From NCBI GenBank assembly GCA_944323725.1, contig CALUTP010000012.1, positions 1 to 34,509 on the forward strand: a stretch of 34,509 bases of DNA, read 5' to 3'. Position 1 is the stretch's first letter, and each line of letters begins with the position of its first letter. Positions 16,594 to 25,603 of this stretch are shown here, one piece after another. The notes below the pieces were generated by a model. That model did not search any database. It had not been told where the DNA came from and saw only the letters and a list, made by a program, of their open reading frames with translations. The DNA comes from Candidatus Gastranaerophilales bacterium (GTDB lineage: Bacteria; Cyanobacteriota; Vampirovibrionia; Gastranaerophilales; Gastranaerophilaceae). A program made the position numbers and the translations under genes.

Positions 16594-17130
16594 ATGAATA
16601 AAGATTTTACCCGAATATATAAAAATTTATGTAAAAAATTAGGTGAAAACAATGATGCTCTATATGGAGTTCTTACCATTGCTGCATCAAAAGGCATATT
16701 ACGCCCTACTTTCACTATGATGGATAAAAAACAGGATAAAAAATCCCGCCAATATACAGCTTTTCGTGAAGCAACTACTGGAGCAGTAGCATTTGGATCT
16801 TATATTTTAACACATAAAGGTGTAGAAAAATTAATAAAACCTATATGTAAAAAAGCAAATATTCTAGGGAAAGAAAATGAAGTAAAAACCACCTTATCAC
16901 TTATAACAGTCAGCTTGACTGCACTATTTGTCATTCCATTTATATGTAATAAAATTACAAAACCCCTTATGGATGTATTTGTTGGTAAGAAAAACCAGAA
17001 TAAACCTGATATAAAAAAAACAAACATACAGCCAAACTCTTCAGGGACAAGTAAAATGCGTAAAAATTATTACTATAAACCAATTACTAAACCTGTATTT
17101 GTAAATTCAGGAATGAGGATTGGAGGCTGA
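16594..17130 (+). CDS. Membrane protein of the RPxFxMMDK motif family (first of a pair)
   Basis: 178 aa from the ATG at 16594 (TTG at 16585 is the alternative; neither has a good ribosome binding site). Residues about 35-60 read LRPTFTMMDKKQDKKSRQY, then an RE and a hydrophobic segment; a second membrane helix (TVSLTALFVIPFI) precedes KITKPLMDVFVG. The C-terminal ~45 residues are basic and rich in Asn, Tyr and Pro. The protein shares motif and layout with the next gene and with the 512-aa protein at 13033. Its TGA is one nt before the next ATG, so the two are translated together. Function unknown. Confidence 0.78.
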   Translation: MNKDFTRIYKNLCKKLGENNDALYGVLTIAASKGILRPTFTMMDKKQDKKSRQYTAFREATTGAVAFGSYILTHKGVEKLIKPICKKANILGKENEVKTTLSLITVSLTALFVIPFICNKITKPLMDVFVGKKNQNKPDIKKTNIQPNSSGTSKMRKNYYYKPITKPVFVNSGMRIGG

Positions 17131-17131
17131 G

Positions 17132-17731
17132 ATGATAGATAAAGTTGCAAATATTCTAACAAATCCATCCTTTGTTAATGTTGCACAAAATACAAAGGCG
17201 TGTGTAACTATTGAATCTATGTTTAAAGCAACTGGTCGTCCAGCTTTTATTATGATGGATAAAAATGTAGATAAAGATACAAGAAAATACGCAGCGACAA
17301 AAGAAGGACTGTATCAGCTTTTATGTCTTGGCATTTATCTTACAATGATTCCTCTTGTATTTAAGAAATATGGATTTAAACTTTCACAAAAAATTCTTAA
17401 AAAAGAAAAATGTATTCCAGACTTTAAAAATGCAGATGAATATCTTAACTATTTAAAACTTGCATCTATGCCTAAAAAAGAAAGGGCTGAGCATAAATTA
17501 ATGAAAACTTTTTCAGATACTTTAAAAGAATCCCCTGATGCAAAGACAACTCTTAAAGAAAACCTTCTAATGCAGGATAAACCAAATAAATATATAGAAG
17601 CAAAGGGAGCTATTGAATTAAATAACCTTGCAGGAACTGTAATAGGCTTAGCGCTTATAGCATCTGAAATCAGCAACCTTATTTTACATCCAATAATGCG
17701 TTTTATTGGAATAGAAAAAAAAGAAACCTGA
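17132..17731 (+). CDS. Membrane protein of the RPxFxMMDK motif family (second of a pair)
   Basis: 199 aa. GRPAFIMMDKNVDKDTRKY followed by a KE at residues ~35-60 nearly matches the motif of the upstream protein, and a membrane helix (YQLLCLGIYLTMIPLVF) follows. A helical charged middle leads to a second hydrophobic segment near the C terminus (VIGLALIASEISNLIL) and HPIMRFIG, which parallels KPLMDVFVG of its neighbour. GGAGG lies 5 nt before the ATG. The two are probably diverged duplicates. Function unknown. Confidence 0.8.
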   Translation: MIDKVANILTNPSFVNVAQNTKACVTIESMFKATGRPAFIMMDKNVDKDTRKYAATKEGLYQLLCLGIYLTMIPLVFKKYGFKLSQKILKKEKCIPDFKNADEYLNYLKLASMPKKERAEHKLMKTFSDTLKESPDAKTTLKENLLMQDKPNKYIEAKGAIELNNLAGTVIGLALIASEISNLILHPIMRFIGIEKKET

Positions 17732-17774
17732 AAATAAACATTTGAATACAAAAATTTAAAGGAGGGAATATTAT

Positions 17775-18092
17775 ATGAGTATATTTGAAGCAGGAATGAT
17801 GGTATGTTTTGGCGTAAGCTGGCCTGTTGCTGCATATAAGACCTATAAAGCTAAATGTGTGCAGGGTAAAAGTATTTATTTTTCATTATTAATTTTACTC
17901 GGGTACATATGTGGAATTTTACATAAAATTTTTTACAGCATGGATTATGTGTTCATATTATACATTTTGAACACAATGTTTTTACTGCTTGATATGTTTC
18001 TGTGGTTTAAATATAGAAACAATAACCCTTCTGATAGTATTAAACTAGATAAAAATTTTCAAAAAATTCCTATTACAAAACAGCAAAATTAG
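17775..18092 (+). CDS. PQ-loop/SemiSWEET-like small membrane protein
   Basis: 105 aa with three predicted membrane helices (residues 4-20, 35-52, 57-76). The first helix carries GVSWPVAAYKTYKAK and is followed by QGKSIYFSLLILLGYICGI, the usual layout of PQ-loop repeats, with a single triple-helix bundle as in bacterial SemiSWEET. Such proteins dimerise to move small solutes such as sugars; the substrate here is unknown. AAAGGAGGG precedes the ATG. It lies 43 nt after the motif pair and may belong to the same transcript. Confidence 0.65.
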   Translation: MSIFEAGMMVCFGVSWPVAAYKTYKAKCVQGKSIYFSLLILLGYICGILHKIFYSMDYVFILYILNTMFLLLDMFLWFKYRNNNPSDSIKLDKNFQKIPITKQQN

Positions 18093-18101
18093 TAAAAAAT
18101 A

Positions 18102-18605
18102 TTACCATCTATTATAATGAACTCTTGACATATCACTTCTATCAATAAACCGATTTTCATCAGGACTATAACCAAGAGCAATTACAGAAAAAGGTATTCT
18201 GTCTTCTGGCATATTAAAATATTCTCTTACACTATTTACTCTATCTTTATCTGGATAAAAACCCATCCAGCAACCACCCAGACCTTCATAGGCTATTTGT
18301 AAAAGAATATTTTCGGTACAGGCGCCTAAATCTTGCGGGAGATATTTTTTCATATCTTCATTTTGCTGATGACCAACTACAATAATAGTTACAGGCGCAT
18401 TAGCAACCATACCAGACCAAGGACTCATTTTTGATACAGCATCCCGTTTTTCCTGCTCAGTTAATACAAGAAATTCCCAAGGCTGTAAGTTATGTGCAGA
18501 AGGCGCCTGCATACCTGCTTTCAAAATCCTTTCTATTTTATCTGCCTCGACAGGTCTTGATTCAAATCGTCTTATTGAACGTCTTTTAAAAATAATATTA
18601 TCCAT
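18102..18605 (-). CDS. Nitroreductase family protein
   Basis: A 167-aa FMN-dependent oxidoreductase of the compact type. RRSIRRFESRPV at the N terminus binds FMN phosphate, APSAHNLQPWEFLVL is the second flavin contact, and GLGGCWMGF occurs in the C-terminal half. The physiological substrate is not predictable. AGAGGAG lies upstream of the ATG. It converges on the PQ-loop gene with a 9-nt gap. Confidence 0.9.
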   Translation of the reverse strand: MDNIIFKRRSIRRFESRPVEADKIERILKAGMQAPSAHNLQPWEFLVLTEQEKRDAVSKMSPWSGMVANAPVTIIVVGHQQNEDMKKYLPQDLGACTENILLQIAYEGLGGCWMGFYPDKDRVNSVREYFNMPEDRIPFSVIALGYSPDENRFIDRSDMSRVHYNRW

Positions 18606-18661
18606 ATCAAACTCCTCTTATTAACATTGTAATTATATCATAATTTTCAAAAAATATAACT

Positions 18662-19909
18662 ATGAACAAAATTCTAGAACATATACCATCTTTAATTTTA
18701 ACAGAAAACATAATTAATCCTGCAAGAATCTATGAAATAAATAATCGTGAAAATACTTCTGAAAAAACTTTTTATTTAATCACAAGGAATTATAGAGCAG
18801 AAGATAACTTTGCGTTCAATTACTGTTCTCAATTAGATAAAAATTTTGAAATTTTACTTTTTATACCGCAGTTTGAAGAAAAAAACAAGCAATCATTTTT
18901 TGAATCTCAATTAGAAATTACAATCAATACAATTAAAAACAAAAACATAAAATATTATATTATAAGAAGCCAAAATGAACTGGATAAATTTTTTGAAACA
19001 AAAAAAATCGGACAATTAATAATAGATTTCAATCCAATAAAAAAAATAAAACTTCCTGAAAATAAGTTTAAAATAACCGAAATAGATAGTTACAATATAT
19101 GTCCTGCCAGATTTATTTCAGATAAGCAGGAATATAATGCATCAACATTAAGAAGGAAAATTTATAATAACATTGCTGAATTTATTACAGATTTTCCCAT
19201 AGTCAAACATTTTGAAACTGAAGCTGAAATGGTATTAAAAGATTTTATTGAAAATAAATTGTTTGAATATGCAGAATATAAAAATAACCCATTACATGAT
19301 GTGACATCTAATTTATCTAAATATATTAACTGGGGATTTATTTCAGGTCAAAGGATTTTTCTCGAAATATTAAAAGCTCCAGAATCTGATATTAATAAAG
19401 AAACATTCTTTGAAGAACTTGTAATAAGACAATCTTTATCAGACAATTTTTGTTTATACAACAAAAAATATAAAACCCTTGCTGGCATTCCAAAATGGGC
19501 TAAGGAAACTCTAAAAAATCATTCACAAGATATAAGAGCCCATATTTATAATCTTTTTGAATTGGAAAATGCAAAAACATATGATGAATTATGGAATGCT
19601 TCACAAAACCAGCTTAAAAAAGAAGGGAAAATTCATGGCTATATGAGGATGTACTGGGCAAAAAAAATACTCGAATGGACACCTTCTGCTAAAATAGCTT
19701 TAGAATATGCAATCTATTTGAATGATAAATATGCATTTGATGCTCCCTCTGCAAACGGTTATGCTAGTATTCTCTGGTCAATAGGAGGACTACATGACAG
19801 AGCTTTTGCAAATTACCCTGTCACAGGTAAAATCCGCAGAATGACTTATAATGGGGCAAAAACTAAATTTGATGTAAAAGAATATGTGAAAAAATATATC
19901 AGTTTATGA
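18662..19909 (+). CDS. phr: Class II CPD photolyase
   Basis: Repairs UV-induced cyclobutane pyrimidine dimers with blue light and reduced FAD. The 415-aa protein has the antenna-type Rossmann domain up to about 130 and then the FAD-binding region, with the class II signature MRMYWAKKILEW, NDKYAFDAPSANGYASILWS and the end GKIRRMTYNGAKTKFDV. No Shine-Dalgarno is visible before the ATG and no other early start is available. A light-repair enzyme is notable in a likely gut lineage, though it also occurs in free-living relatives. Convergent with the TSCPD gene (6-bp overlap). Confidence 0.9.
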   Translation: MNKILEHIPSLILTENIINPARIYEINNRENTSEKTFYLITRNYRAEDNFAFNYCSQLDKNFEILLFIPQFEEKNKQSFFESQLEITINTIKNKNIKYYIIRSQNELDKFFETKKIGQLIIDFNPIKKIKLPENKFKITEIDSYNICPARFISDKQEYNASTLRRKIYNNIAEFITDFPIVKHFETEAEMVLKDFIENKLFEYAEYKNNPLHDVTSNLSKYINWGFISGQRIFLEILKAPESDINKETFFEELVIRQSLSDNFCLYNKKYKTLAGIPKWAKETLKNHSQDIRAHIYNLFELENAKTYDELWNASQNQLKKEGKIHGYMRMYWAKKILEWTPSAKIALEYAIYLNDKYAFDAPSANGYASILWSIGGLHDRAFANYPVTGKIRRMTYNGAKTKFDVKEYVKKYISL

Positions 19910-20182
19910 ATTTTTCTGAGCCAAAACTTTGCCTGATTTATATTCAATTAAACATTGAGCGAGCTGATCCGGACAACTGGTAGACTTATCCCCGCAAGGA
20001 ATCCCTTTGAATTTTTCAATAACATTATCAATATCCATACCTTTAACTAGATTAGAAATTCCGAGCAAATTTCCCGGACATCCGCCATAAAATTGGACTT
20101 CTGATATTTTATTATCTTCAATTACAACCTGCATTATTTTACAACATGTTCCATTTGTACGGTATTGAACTATTTCTTTCAT
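19904..20182 (-). CDS. TSCPD-domain protein (TIGR03905-like)
   Basis: A 92-aa protein with the TSCPD fold, also found at the end of some adenosylcobalamin-dependent ribonucleotide reductases. GTCCKIMQ, YGGCPGNLLG, IPCGDKSTSCPDQLA and the Cys pattern define it. The cysteines suggest metal binding; the function of the stand-alone form is unknown. AAGGAGAT precedes the ATG. Confidence 0.88.
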   Translation of the reverse strand: MKEIVQYRTNGTCCKIMQVVIEDNKISEVQFYGGCPGNLLGISNLVKGMDIDNVIEKFKGIPCGDKSTSCPDQLAQCLIEYKSGKVLAQKNS

Positions 20183-20225
20183 AAATTATCTCCTTAAATT
20201 AATGTTAACATGAATTATTTAAGTG

Positions 20226-20231
20226 TAAAAT
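20226..20231 (+). promoter_or_regulatory. -10 box of the DegT-like gene, leaderless layout
   Basis: TAAAAT ends 6 nt before the ATG at 20238, with no Shine-Dalgarno. The -35 region is poor. Confidence 0.4.
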
Positions 20232-20237
20232 AAAACC

Positions 20238-21065
20238 ATGACACAAAAACATCTTGTAAAACTAAATCTAGCACGCAATTGTCTTAGATATATTATTCGT
20301 GTATATCAAATAAAAGAAATCCATATGCCATACTACATCTGTCCGGCAGTCTGGCAAGCTGTAAGAAATGAAAATTGTTTTATAAAATTTTATCATATTG
20401 ACAAAAATTTCTACCCTGTAACAAAATTTAAACCAGATGATTTTATACTATATCCAAATTATTTCGGAATATGTGCAAAAAATATCTTAAAACTTAATAA
20501 TCAATATAAAAATTTAATAGTTGATAATGCTCACAATTTTTTCATGCCAGACTTCGGACTTGCGTCATTCAATTCACTAAGAAAAATTTTCAATGTTAAA
20601 GACGGAGCATTTTTAAATATATCAAAATTATCCACTGAAATTTTCCCAAAATCTAATCATTTTTACGAAATAGACAATGAAGAGACCTATGAAAATTTTT
20701 GCAAAAATGAATTAAGACTTAACAAAGAATCCATAAAATTAATATCGGAATATACAGAAAATTTGTTTAAAAATATTAATTTAGAAAAAGAAAAACAAAA
20801 AAGAATAGAAATATTTAATAAAATTCATACAAAACTCAAAAATACAAATAAAATAGAACTCCAACTCTCTACGTTAGATGTTCCTTTTGTCTATCCATAC
20901 CTAACTTATGATAAAAATTTTAATAAAAATCTAGAAAAAGATGGAGTATTACTATTAAGATATTGGGAAGCCTTACCTGAAAGCTTCCCAGAGTATGAAT
21001 TTTATAAATATCTTATACCTATTCCGCTTAATACTAACGTATTGAATTCCAAAAGTATCTTTTAA
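20238..21065 (+). CDS. Degenerate DegT/DnrJ/EryC1-like PLP-fold protein
   Basis: 275 aa. The segment order recalls sugar aminotransferases of the DegT family: ARNCLRYIIRVYQIKEIHMP followed by YYICPAVWQAV, ILYPNYFGICAKN, LIVDNAHNFFMPDFGLA (aspartate of the cofactor-binding region) and FNSLRKIFNVKDGAFL, where a lysine could hold PLP. The C-terminal domain is short and no biosynthetic neighbours are present, so activity and substrate are uncertain. A TAAAAT box 6 nt before the ATG and no Shine-Dalgarno suggest a leaderless mRNA. The 3' end overlaps the converging nitroreductase by 32 bp. Confidence 0.6.
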   Translation: MTQKHLVKLNLARNCLRYIIRVYQIKEIHMPYYICPAVWQAVRNENCFIKFYHIDKNFYPVTKFKPDDFILYPNYFGICAKNILKLNNQYKNLIVDNAHNFFMPDFGLASFNSLRKIFNVKDGAFLNISKLSTEIFPKSNHFYEIDNEETYENFCKNELRLNKESIKLISEYTENLFKNINLEKEKQKRIEIFNKIHTKLKNTNKIELQLSTLDVPFVYPYLTYDKNFNKNLEKDGVLLLRYWEALPESFPEYEFYKYLIPIPLNTNVLNSKSIF

Positions 21066-21921
21066 TTTTATCAAACAAACAGACTTTATGCGGTTCAAAT
21101 CTATCAACTGTAGTAAATTCAAAACTATCAGGTTGAGTCGTCCTTGAATACTTCACATCAGAAGGTCCAAAAAGCATAACATAAGAAACCTTATACCCGT
21201 CAGGAATCCTCATCTGCTCAGCTAGTTCAGGAAAAAGCTGCATACACATCTGACCAAAACCGCACCAGCAAGTCCCTATTCCCATACTTTGAGCATAAAG
21301 TTCAAAATAACTAAGCGCTATTATAGGATCAATATTCACACAAGGAGCATTAATCGGTGCAGAAACGACTACCATATGCGGAGCTCCTCTAAAAATTACA
21401 TCCTCCCCTGCTATGAGTTGATCTTTATAATGTGAAAATTTCCCAGCAATTTTATCTACAGGAGTCTTAGTTAAAATTTTAACCAATTTTTCATTAATAT
21501 ATTTTCTTATTTTATCCATTATGGAAATATCTTCAATAAATGCAAAATGCATTTTATGAAAATTACAACCTGTAGGTGTCCAGTTAAGCATATTTTTTAG
21601 TTTATCAAATTTTTCTTTTGGTAAATTTTCCTGCTTATAATTTCGAATACTTCTTCTTGATTTGATAAGATTTAAAACTTCATCTGGATTATAGTCCATA
21701 ATTTTATCTGAATTTTCAGGATTTTTATTCAAAATAGAAATAGCTCCCATAGGACAAACTGCAAGACAGTGCTGACATTTAATACATCTTTCTTCACCAC
21801 CTTGAGCAAATTTAGGCACTTCGCCATCGCCAAATTCAAGTGATTCAGAAATACAATCATCAATACATAGACCGCAATGAATACATTTTTCTCTATCTAT
21901 AACTAAATTTTTTTCACACAT
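21034..21921 (-). CDS. Nitroreductase with N-terminal 2[4Fe-4S] ferredoxin domain
   Basis: 295 aa. The first ~60 residues hold two CxxCxxCxxxC motifs (CIHCGLCIDDC, CIKCQHCLAVCP) for two 4Fe-4S clusters. The rest is a nitroreductase: RRSIRNYKQENLP, TPTGCNFHKMHFAF and GIGTCWCGFGQM. Electrons from the clusters probably reduce the FMN, a layout common in anaerobes. The substrate is unknown. AAGGAG precedes the ATG. Confidence 0.9.
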   Translation of the reverse strand: MCEKNLVIDREKCIHCGLCIDDCISESLEFGDGEVPKFAQGGEERCIKCQHCLAVCPMGAISILNKNPENSDKIMDYNPDEVLNLIKSRRSIRNYKQENLPKEKFDKLKNMLNWTPTGCNFHKMHFAFIEDISIMDKIRKYINEKLVKILTKTPVDKIAGKFSHYKDQLIAGEDVIFRGAPHMVVVSAPINAPCVNIDPIIALSYFELYAQSMGIGTCWCGFGQMCMQLFPELAEQMRIPDGYKVSYVMLFGPSDVKYSRTTQPDSFEFTTVDRFEPHKVCLFDKIKRYFWNSIR

Positions 21922-21995
21922 AACAAAATTTCTCCTTGTAAAAATTTTACTAAAATATTATCATGTACTCAATACAAAAAATAAAGGAGCACAAA

Positions 21996-22442
21996 ATGGA
22001 TTATTTGAATATAACAATTCCGGGAATTGATTCAGAAGGTAATGAAAAAGACTATTCATTAAAAGATTTTACAGGACAAAAAATAGTATTGTATTTTTAC
22101 CCAAAAGATAACACCTCAGGCTGCACTCAAGAAGCTTGTGATTTTAGAGATAATATGAACAGAATAACACCACATGCTGTAGTAATAGGAGTAAGCCCTG
22201 ACAGCATTACAAGTCATAAAAGATTTCAAGAAAAACAGGGGTTAAATTTTACCCTTCTTTCAGATTCTGAGCATAAACTGGCAGAAATTTTCGGTGCTTG
22301 GGGTGAAAAATCCATGTACGGAAAAAAATATATGGGTATAATCCGCTCAACATTTATACTCGATGAAAAAGGTACAATAATAAAAGAATGGCGCAAAGTA
22401 AAAGTTAAAGGTCACGTAGATGAAATTCTAAAATCATTATAA
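21996..22442 (+). CDS. bcp: Thioredoxin-dependent peroxiredoxin (Bcp/PrxQ)
   Basis: Reduces peroxides using thioredoxin. With the ATG at 21996 (AAAGGAG 8 nt upstream) the protein has 148 aa, the normal size; the in-frame ATG at 21963 would add 11 residues and lacks a site. Peroxidatic Cys43 and resolving Cys48 sit in TSGCTQEACDF, the two-Cys arrangement of Bcp. It is first in a close set with the secreted protein and the EndoQ-like gene (gaps 19 and 20 nt). Confidence 0.93.
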   Translation: MDYLNITIPGIDSEGNEKDYSLKDFTGQKIVLYFYPKDNTSGCTQEACDFRDNMNRITPHAVVIGVSPDSITSHKRFQEKQGLNFTLLSDSEHKLAEIFGAWGEKSMYGKKYMGIIRSTFILDEKGTIIKEWRKVKVKGHVDEILKSL

Positions 22443-22461
22443 GGAAAACTATATTAAACAT

Positions 22462-23013
22462 ATGCGAAAAATTATTACTATATTGCTTCTGTTAATGTGT
22501 ACAATCCCAGCATTTGCAGAAGAGGAAATCTATCTTGATAAACAAATAACCCCTCAAAATATCTATTCAAAAATGAATAGTAACCCTTATGCTTCTCATT
22601 CAACTTCCTTTACGCATGAAAAAACATTCGGAAATTTTACACTGGGTACAAAATCAGATAATTCCTTCTCACCTGATACCTATACGCATTCTAGTACTTT
22701 TTTCACTAAATATCGAAAAAATAAATTTTCATTCGATACCTCATATAAAAATCAGGGATTTGCTTCATTAAATAAACCAATTAACGGAGTATTTTCATTC
22801 ACTCCTGAGTACAAATTGAATAATCATATTACCCTGCAAAATGTTTATTCAACCAGTTTTTTAGATAAAAATAAGAAAAATGAGTTAATATTTAGTATAA
22901 AACCTTTCAAAGATGATAGAATGAATTTCGACATCGGTGCTGGCCAAATTTATTCTGATAACACCTCCCCCATACGTTCACAACTTAATTTTTCAACAAA
23001 ATTTAAATTTTAA
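22462..23013 (+). CDS. Secreted, probably outer-membrane beta-strand protein
   Basis: 183 aa. Residues 1-19 form a clear signal peptide with AFA before the predicted cut. The rest is rich in Ser, Thr, Asn, Phe and Tyr and alternates polar and non-polar residues in short runs (TFGNFTLGTKS, SFTPEYKLNNHITLQN, MNFDIGAGQIY). It ends with phenylalanine (STKFKF), as outer membrane barrels do. I do not recognise the family. It may be a small barrel or a surface beta protein. AAGGAAAA lies 13 nt upstream. Confidence 0.7.
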   Translation: MRKIITILLLLMCTIPAFAEEEIYLDKQITPQNIYSKMNSNPYASHSTSFTHEKTFGNFTLGTKSDNSFSPDTYTHSSTFFTKYRKNKFSFDTSYKNQGFASLNKPINGVFSFTPEYKLNNHITLQNVYSTSFLDKNKKNELIFSIKPFKDDRMNFDIGAGQIYSDNTSPIRSQLNFSTKFKF

Positions 23014-23033
23014 AAATTATTATAGGTAAAAAT

Positions 23034-24287
23034 ATGCTATTTTATGCAGATCTACATATCCACTCAAAATATTCCCGAGCTACAAGTAAAGATTCCACAC
23101 TTGAGCAACATGCAATATGGGCACAAAAAAAAGGATTAAGTGTAATCTCTACAGGAGATTTTACTCATCCAGACTGGTTTAATGAAATAAAAGAAAAGCT
23201 TATAGAAGATGGTAATGGCGCCTTTAGATTAAAACCTGAAATAGAAAAAACAATCCTGAAAAATAATAGACCTGTAAGATTTATTTTATCTGTAGAAATT
23301 TCAACTATTTATAAAAAAGGAGATAAAACAAGAAAAGTTCACCACATAGTATTTGTTCCGGATATAAAATCAGCAACAAAGTTACGCAAAAAACTTGGAC
23401 ATATCGGTAATATAAATTCCGACGGGCGACCAATAATAGGACTCGATTCAAGAAATCTTCTTGAAATAACACTTGAATCAAATGAAAATTCCTTTATAAT
23501 TCCTGCTCACATATGGACTCCATGGTTTTCAGTTCTAGGTTCAAAATCAGGATTTAACTCTATAGAAGAATGTTATGAAGATTTATCAGATTATATTTTT
23601 GCAGTAGAAACCGGACTTTCATCTGATCCAGAGATGAACTGGCGAGTATCTAAACTGGATAGGTATAGACTTGTATCTAATTCTGATGCACATTCTCCAT
23701 CAAAACTTGCAAGAGAAGCAACTGTATTTGATGCAACTCCGGATTATTATGGAATCTTAAATTCACTTAAAAAAGGAAACGGCTATATAGGAACAGTCGA
23801 ATTTTTTCCAGAAGAAGGCAAATATCATGAAGATGGTCATAGAAAATGCAATATATGCCTTACTCCAGAAGAAACTAGAAAACTTGAAGGAATATGTCCA
23901 GTATGTGGAAAACCTCTTACAATAGGAGTTTTAAACAGAGTATGCGAACTAGCTGATAGAAATATTAATAATAAATTTAAACCTCATACAGCAGGAAAAG
24001 TATATAGTCTAATACCCCTTGCTGAAATACTTTCAGAAATAATGCAAGTAGGAGTCACTACAAAAACTGTTACAAATGAATATGAAAGATTAATAAATAA
24101 ATTTGGCTCAGAATTTTCAATTCTGAGAGAAATTCCTATAGAATATATTACAAAAGATTTTCCACTTCTAGGAGAAGGAATTTCCAGACTTAGAGCAGGT
24201 GCTGTTGTAAAACATTCAGGTTTTGATGGCGAATATGGGATTATAAAACTTTTTAGACAAAATGAACTTATAAAAAAGAAAAAATAA
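23034..24287 (+). CDS. Endonuclease Q-like PHP-domain nuclease (TIGR00375 family)
   Basis: A 417-aa protein of the family with archaeal and Bacillus Endonuclease Q, which nicks DNA 5' of deaminated bases and abasic sites. The PHP metal motif DLHIHSKYS is at residues 6-14, with STGDFTHPDWF, AHIWTPWFS and SNSDAHSPSKL following. A zinc-binding insert (CNICLTPEE, CPVCGKPLT) and the RVCELADR end complete the match. A role in repair of uracil- or hypoxanthine-containing DNA is inferred from the family. The site before the ATG is weak (TAGGTAAAAAT). Confidence 0.85.
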   Translation: MLFYADLHIHSKYSRATSKDSTLEQHAIWAQKKGLSVISTGDFTHPDWFNEIKEKLIEDGNGAFRLKPEIEKTILKNNRPVRFILSVEISTIYKKGDKTRKVHHIVFVPDIKSATKLRKKLGHIGNINSDGRPIIGLDSRNLLEITLESNENSFIIPAHIWTPWFSVLGSKSGFNSIEECYEDLSDYIFAVETGLSSDPEMNWRVSKLDRYRLVSNSDAHSPSKLAREATVFDATPDYYGILNSLKKGNGYIGTVEFFPEEGKYHEDGHRKCNICLTPEETRKLEGICPVCGKPLTIGVLNRVCELADRNINNKFKPHTAGKVYSLIPLAEILSEIMQVGVTTKTVTNEYERLINKFGSEFSILREIPIEYITKDFPLLGEGISRLRAGAVVKHSGFDGEYGIIKLFRQNELIKKKK

Positions 24288-24349
24288 AAATTAAAATTTC
24301 TAAAAAATTAATATATAAAGCAAAAATTTATTTTTATAATTGTTATATA

Positions 24350-24358
24350 TGATATAAT
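24350..24358 (+). promoter_or_regulatory. Extended -10 promoter of the aldose epimerase gene
   Basis: TGATATAAT is an extended -10 box and lies 11 nt before AAGGGGG and the ATG at 24378. The -35 region is AT-rich without a good match. Confidence 0.5.
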
Positions 24359-24377
24359 TCTTGAAAAGGGGGAAATT

Positions 24378-25586
24378 ATGCCAATAGATTTTCATGCTGG
24401 GTTTTGGATTAATAACCCTAATAAAATTATCAATCACAGAGTTATTAATAATCCAATAATCAATACCTCTCCTGCTAATGATAGATTTGAAAAACAAGTC
24501 CAAATTAAATTAGAAAACATTGATAAAGCATATGATGGAATAAAAATAGAAAAAAGATCTTTTGGTAAACTAAAAAAAACAAATGATGAAGCAATATTAT
24601 ATACAATAACTAATAAAAACGGTGCAAGCGTTGACCTATCAACATTCGGAGCGGCAATTATCTCAATAAAGGTTCCAGATAAAAATGGGAAAATAATAGA
24701 TGTAACACAGGGATATAATTCGGTTACTCCTTATGAAGAATCCCCAATAGGTCATGCTGGAGGGACAATAGGCCCTTGCGCTAATAAAATTAATCAAGGA
24801 AACTTTAAAATAAATGGTAAAGAATATAAACTGGAATGCAACAAAGATAATGGACAAACACATTCTCATGGCGGTTCTGCCGGTTTTGATACAAAAAATT
24901 GGAAACCAGAAATTTTAAAAGATGGCGTAAAATTCAGCTATACCAAAAAGGATATGGAAGGTGGTTATCCTGCAGAAGTAAAAGCTTCTGTAACTTATAA
25001 ATTCGATAATGATAATAATTTACATATAATTTATCAAGCAAAAACAGATAATGATACCATATTAAACCTTACTAATCATTCATACTTTAATCTGGATGGC
25101 TCAGAAAATACTCAAGAAGGTGCTGTAAAAAGTCATCTGGTAAAATTTCCAAACTCTTCAAAGTATACAGTAGTCAATGAACTCGCAATCCCAACCGGAG
25201 AAATTGCTCCTGTCAAAAATACTAAATTTGATTTTCAAGAATATAAAAAATTATCTGAAATGAACTCATCAGGATATGATCAAAATTATTGTATTGACAA
25301 TTACGATGGGAAAACACTTATTAAAGCTGCAGAAATAAAATCTGAAAAAACAGGTGTTAAAATGGAAGTCTATACAAACCTTCCAGGATTTCAATTTTAT
25401 ACAGCAAATAATCTTGGAAAAACTTTCCAACCCGTCGGTAAAAATGGTAAGAGATATGAAAAATATTCAGCATTATGTATAGAACCGCAATTTTTCCCAA
25501 ATGCAATAAATACTTTCCCAGAAAAACCAATACTTAAAAAAGGTGAGACTTATAATCGTGAAATAATATATTCATTTAGTAATTGA
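24378..25586 (+). CDS. galM: Aldose 1-epimerase (galactose mutarotase family)
   Basis: Interconverts alpha and beta anomers of sugars such as galactose. The 402-aa protein has an N-terminal extension of about 60 Asn/Ile-rich residues of unknown use, then the beta-sandwich: GAAIISIKVPDKNGK, GGTIGPCANKI, His164 in THSHGG, His234 in NHSYFNLDG and catalytic-base Glu369 in CIEPQFFPNA. The gene has its own promoter and stands alone, without other Leloir genes nearby. AAGGGGG gives a strong ribosome binding site. Confidence 0.88.
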   Translation: MPIDFHAGFWINNPNKIINHRVINNPIINTSPANDRFEKQVQIKLENIDKAYDGIKIEKRSFGKLKKTNDEAILYTITNKNGASVDLSTFGAAIISIKVPDKNGKIIDVTQGYNSVTPYEESPIGHAGGTIGPCANKINQGNFKINGKEYKLECNKDNGQTHSHGGSAGFDTKNWKPEILKDGVKFSYTKKDMEGGYPAEVKASVTYKFDNDNNLHIIYQAKTDNDTILNLTNHSYFNLDGSENTQEGAVKSHLVKFPNSSKYTVVNELAIPTGEIAPVKNTKFDFQEYKKLSEMNSSGYDQNYCIDNYDGKTLIKAAEIKSEKTGVKMEVYTNLPGFQFYTANNLGKTFQPVGKNGKRYEKYSALCIEPQFFPNAINTFPEKPILKKGETYNREIIYSFSN

Positions 25587-25603
25587 TTATAATGACAAAA
25601 AAC

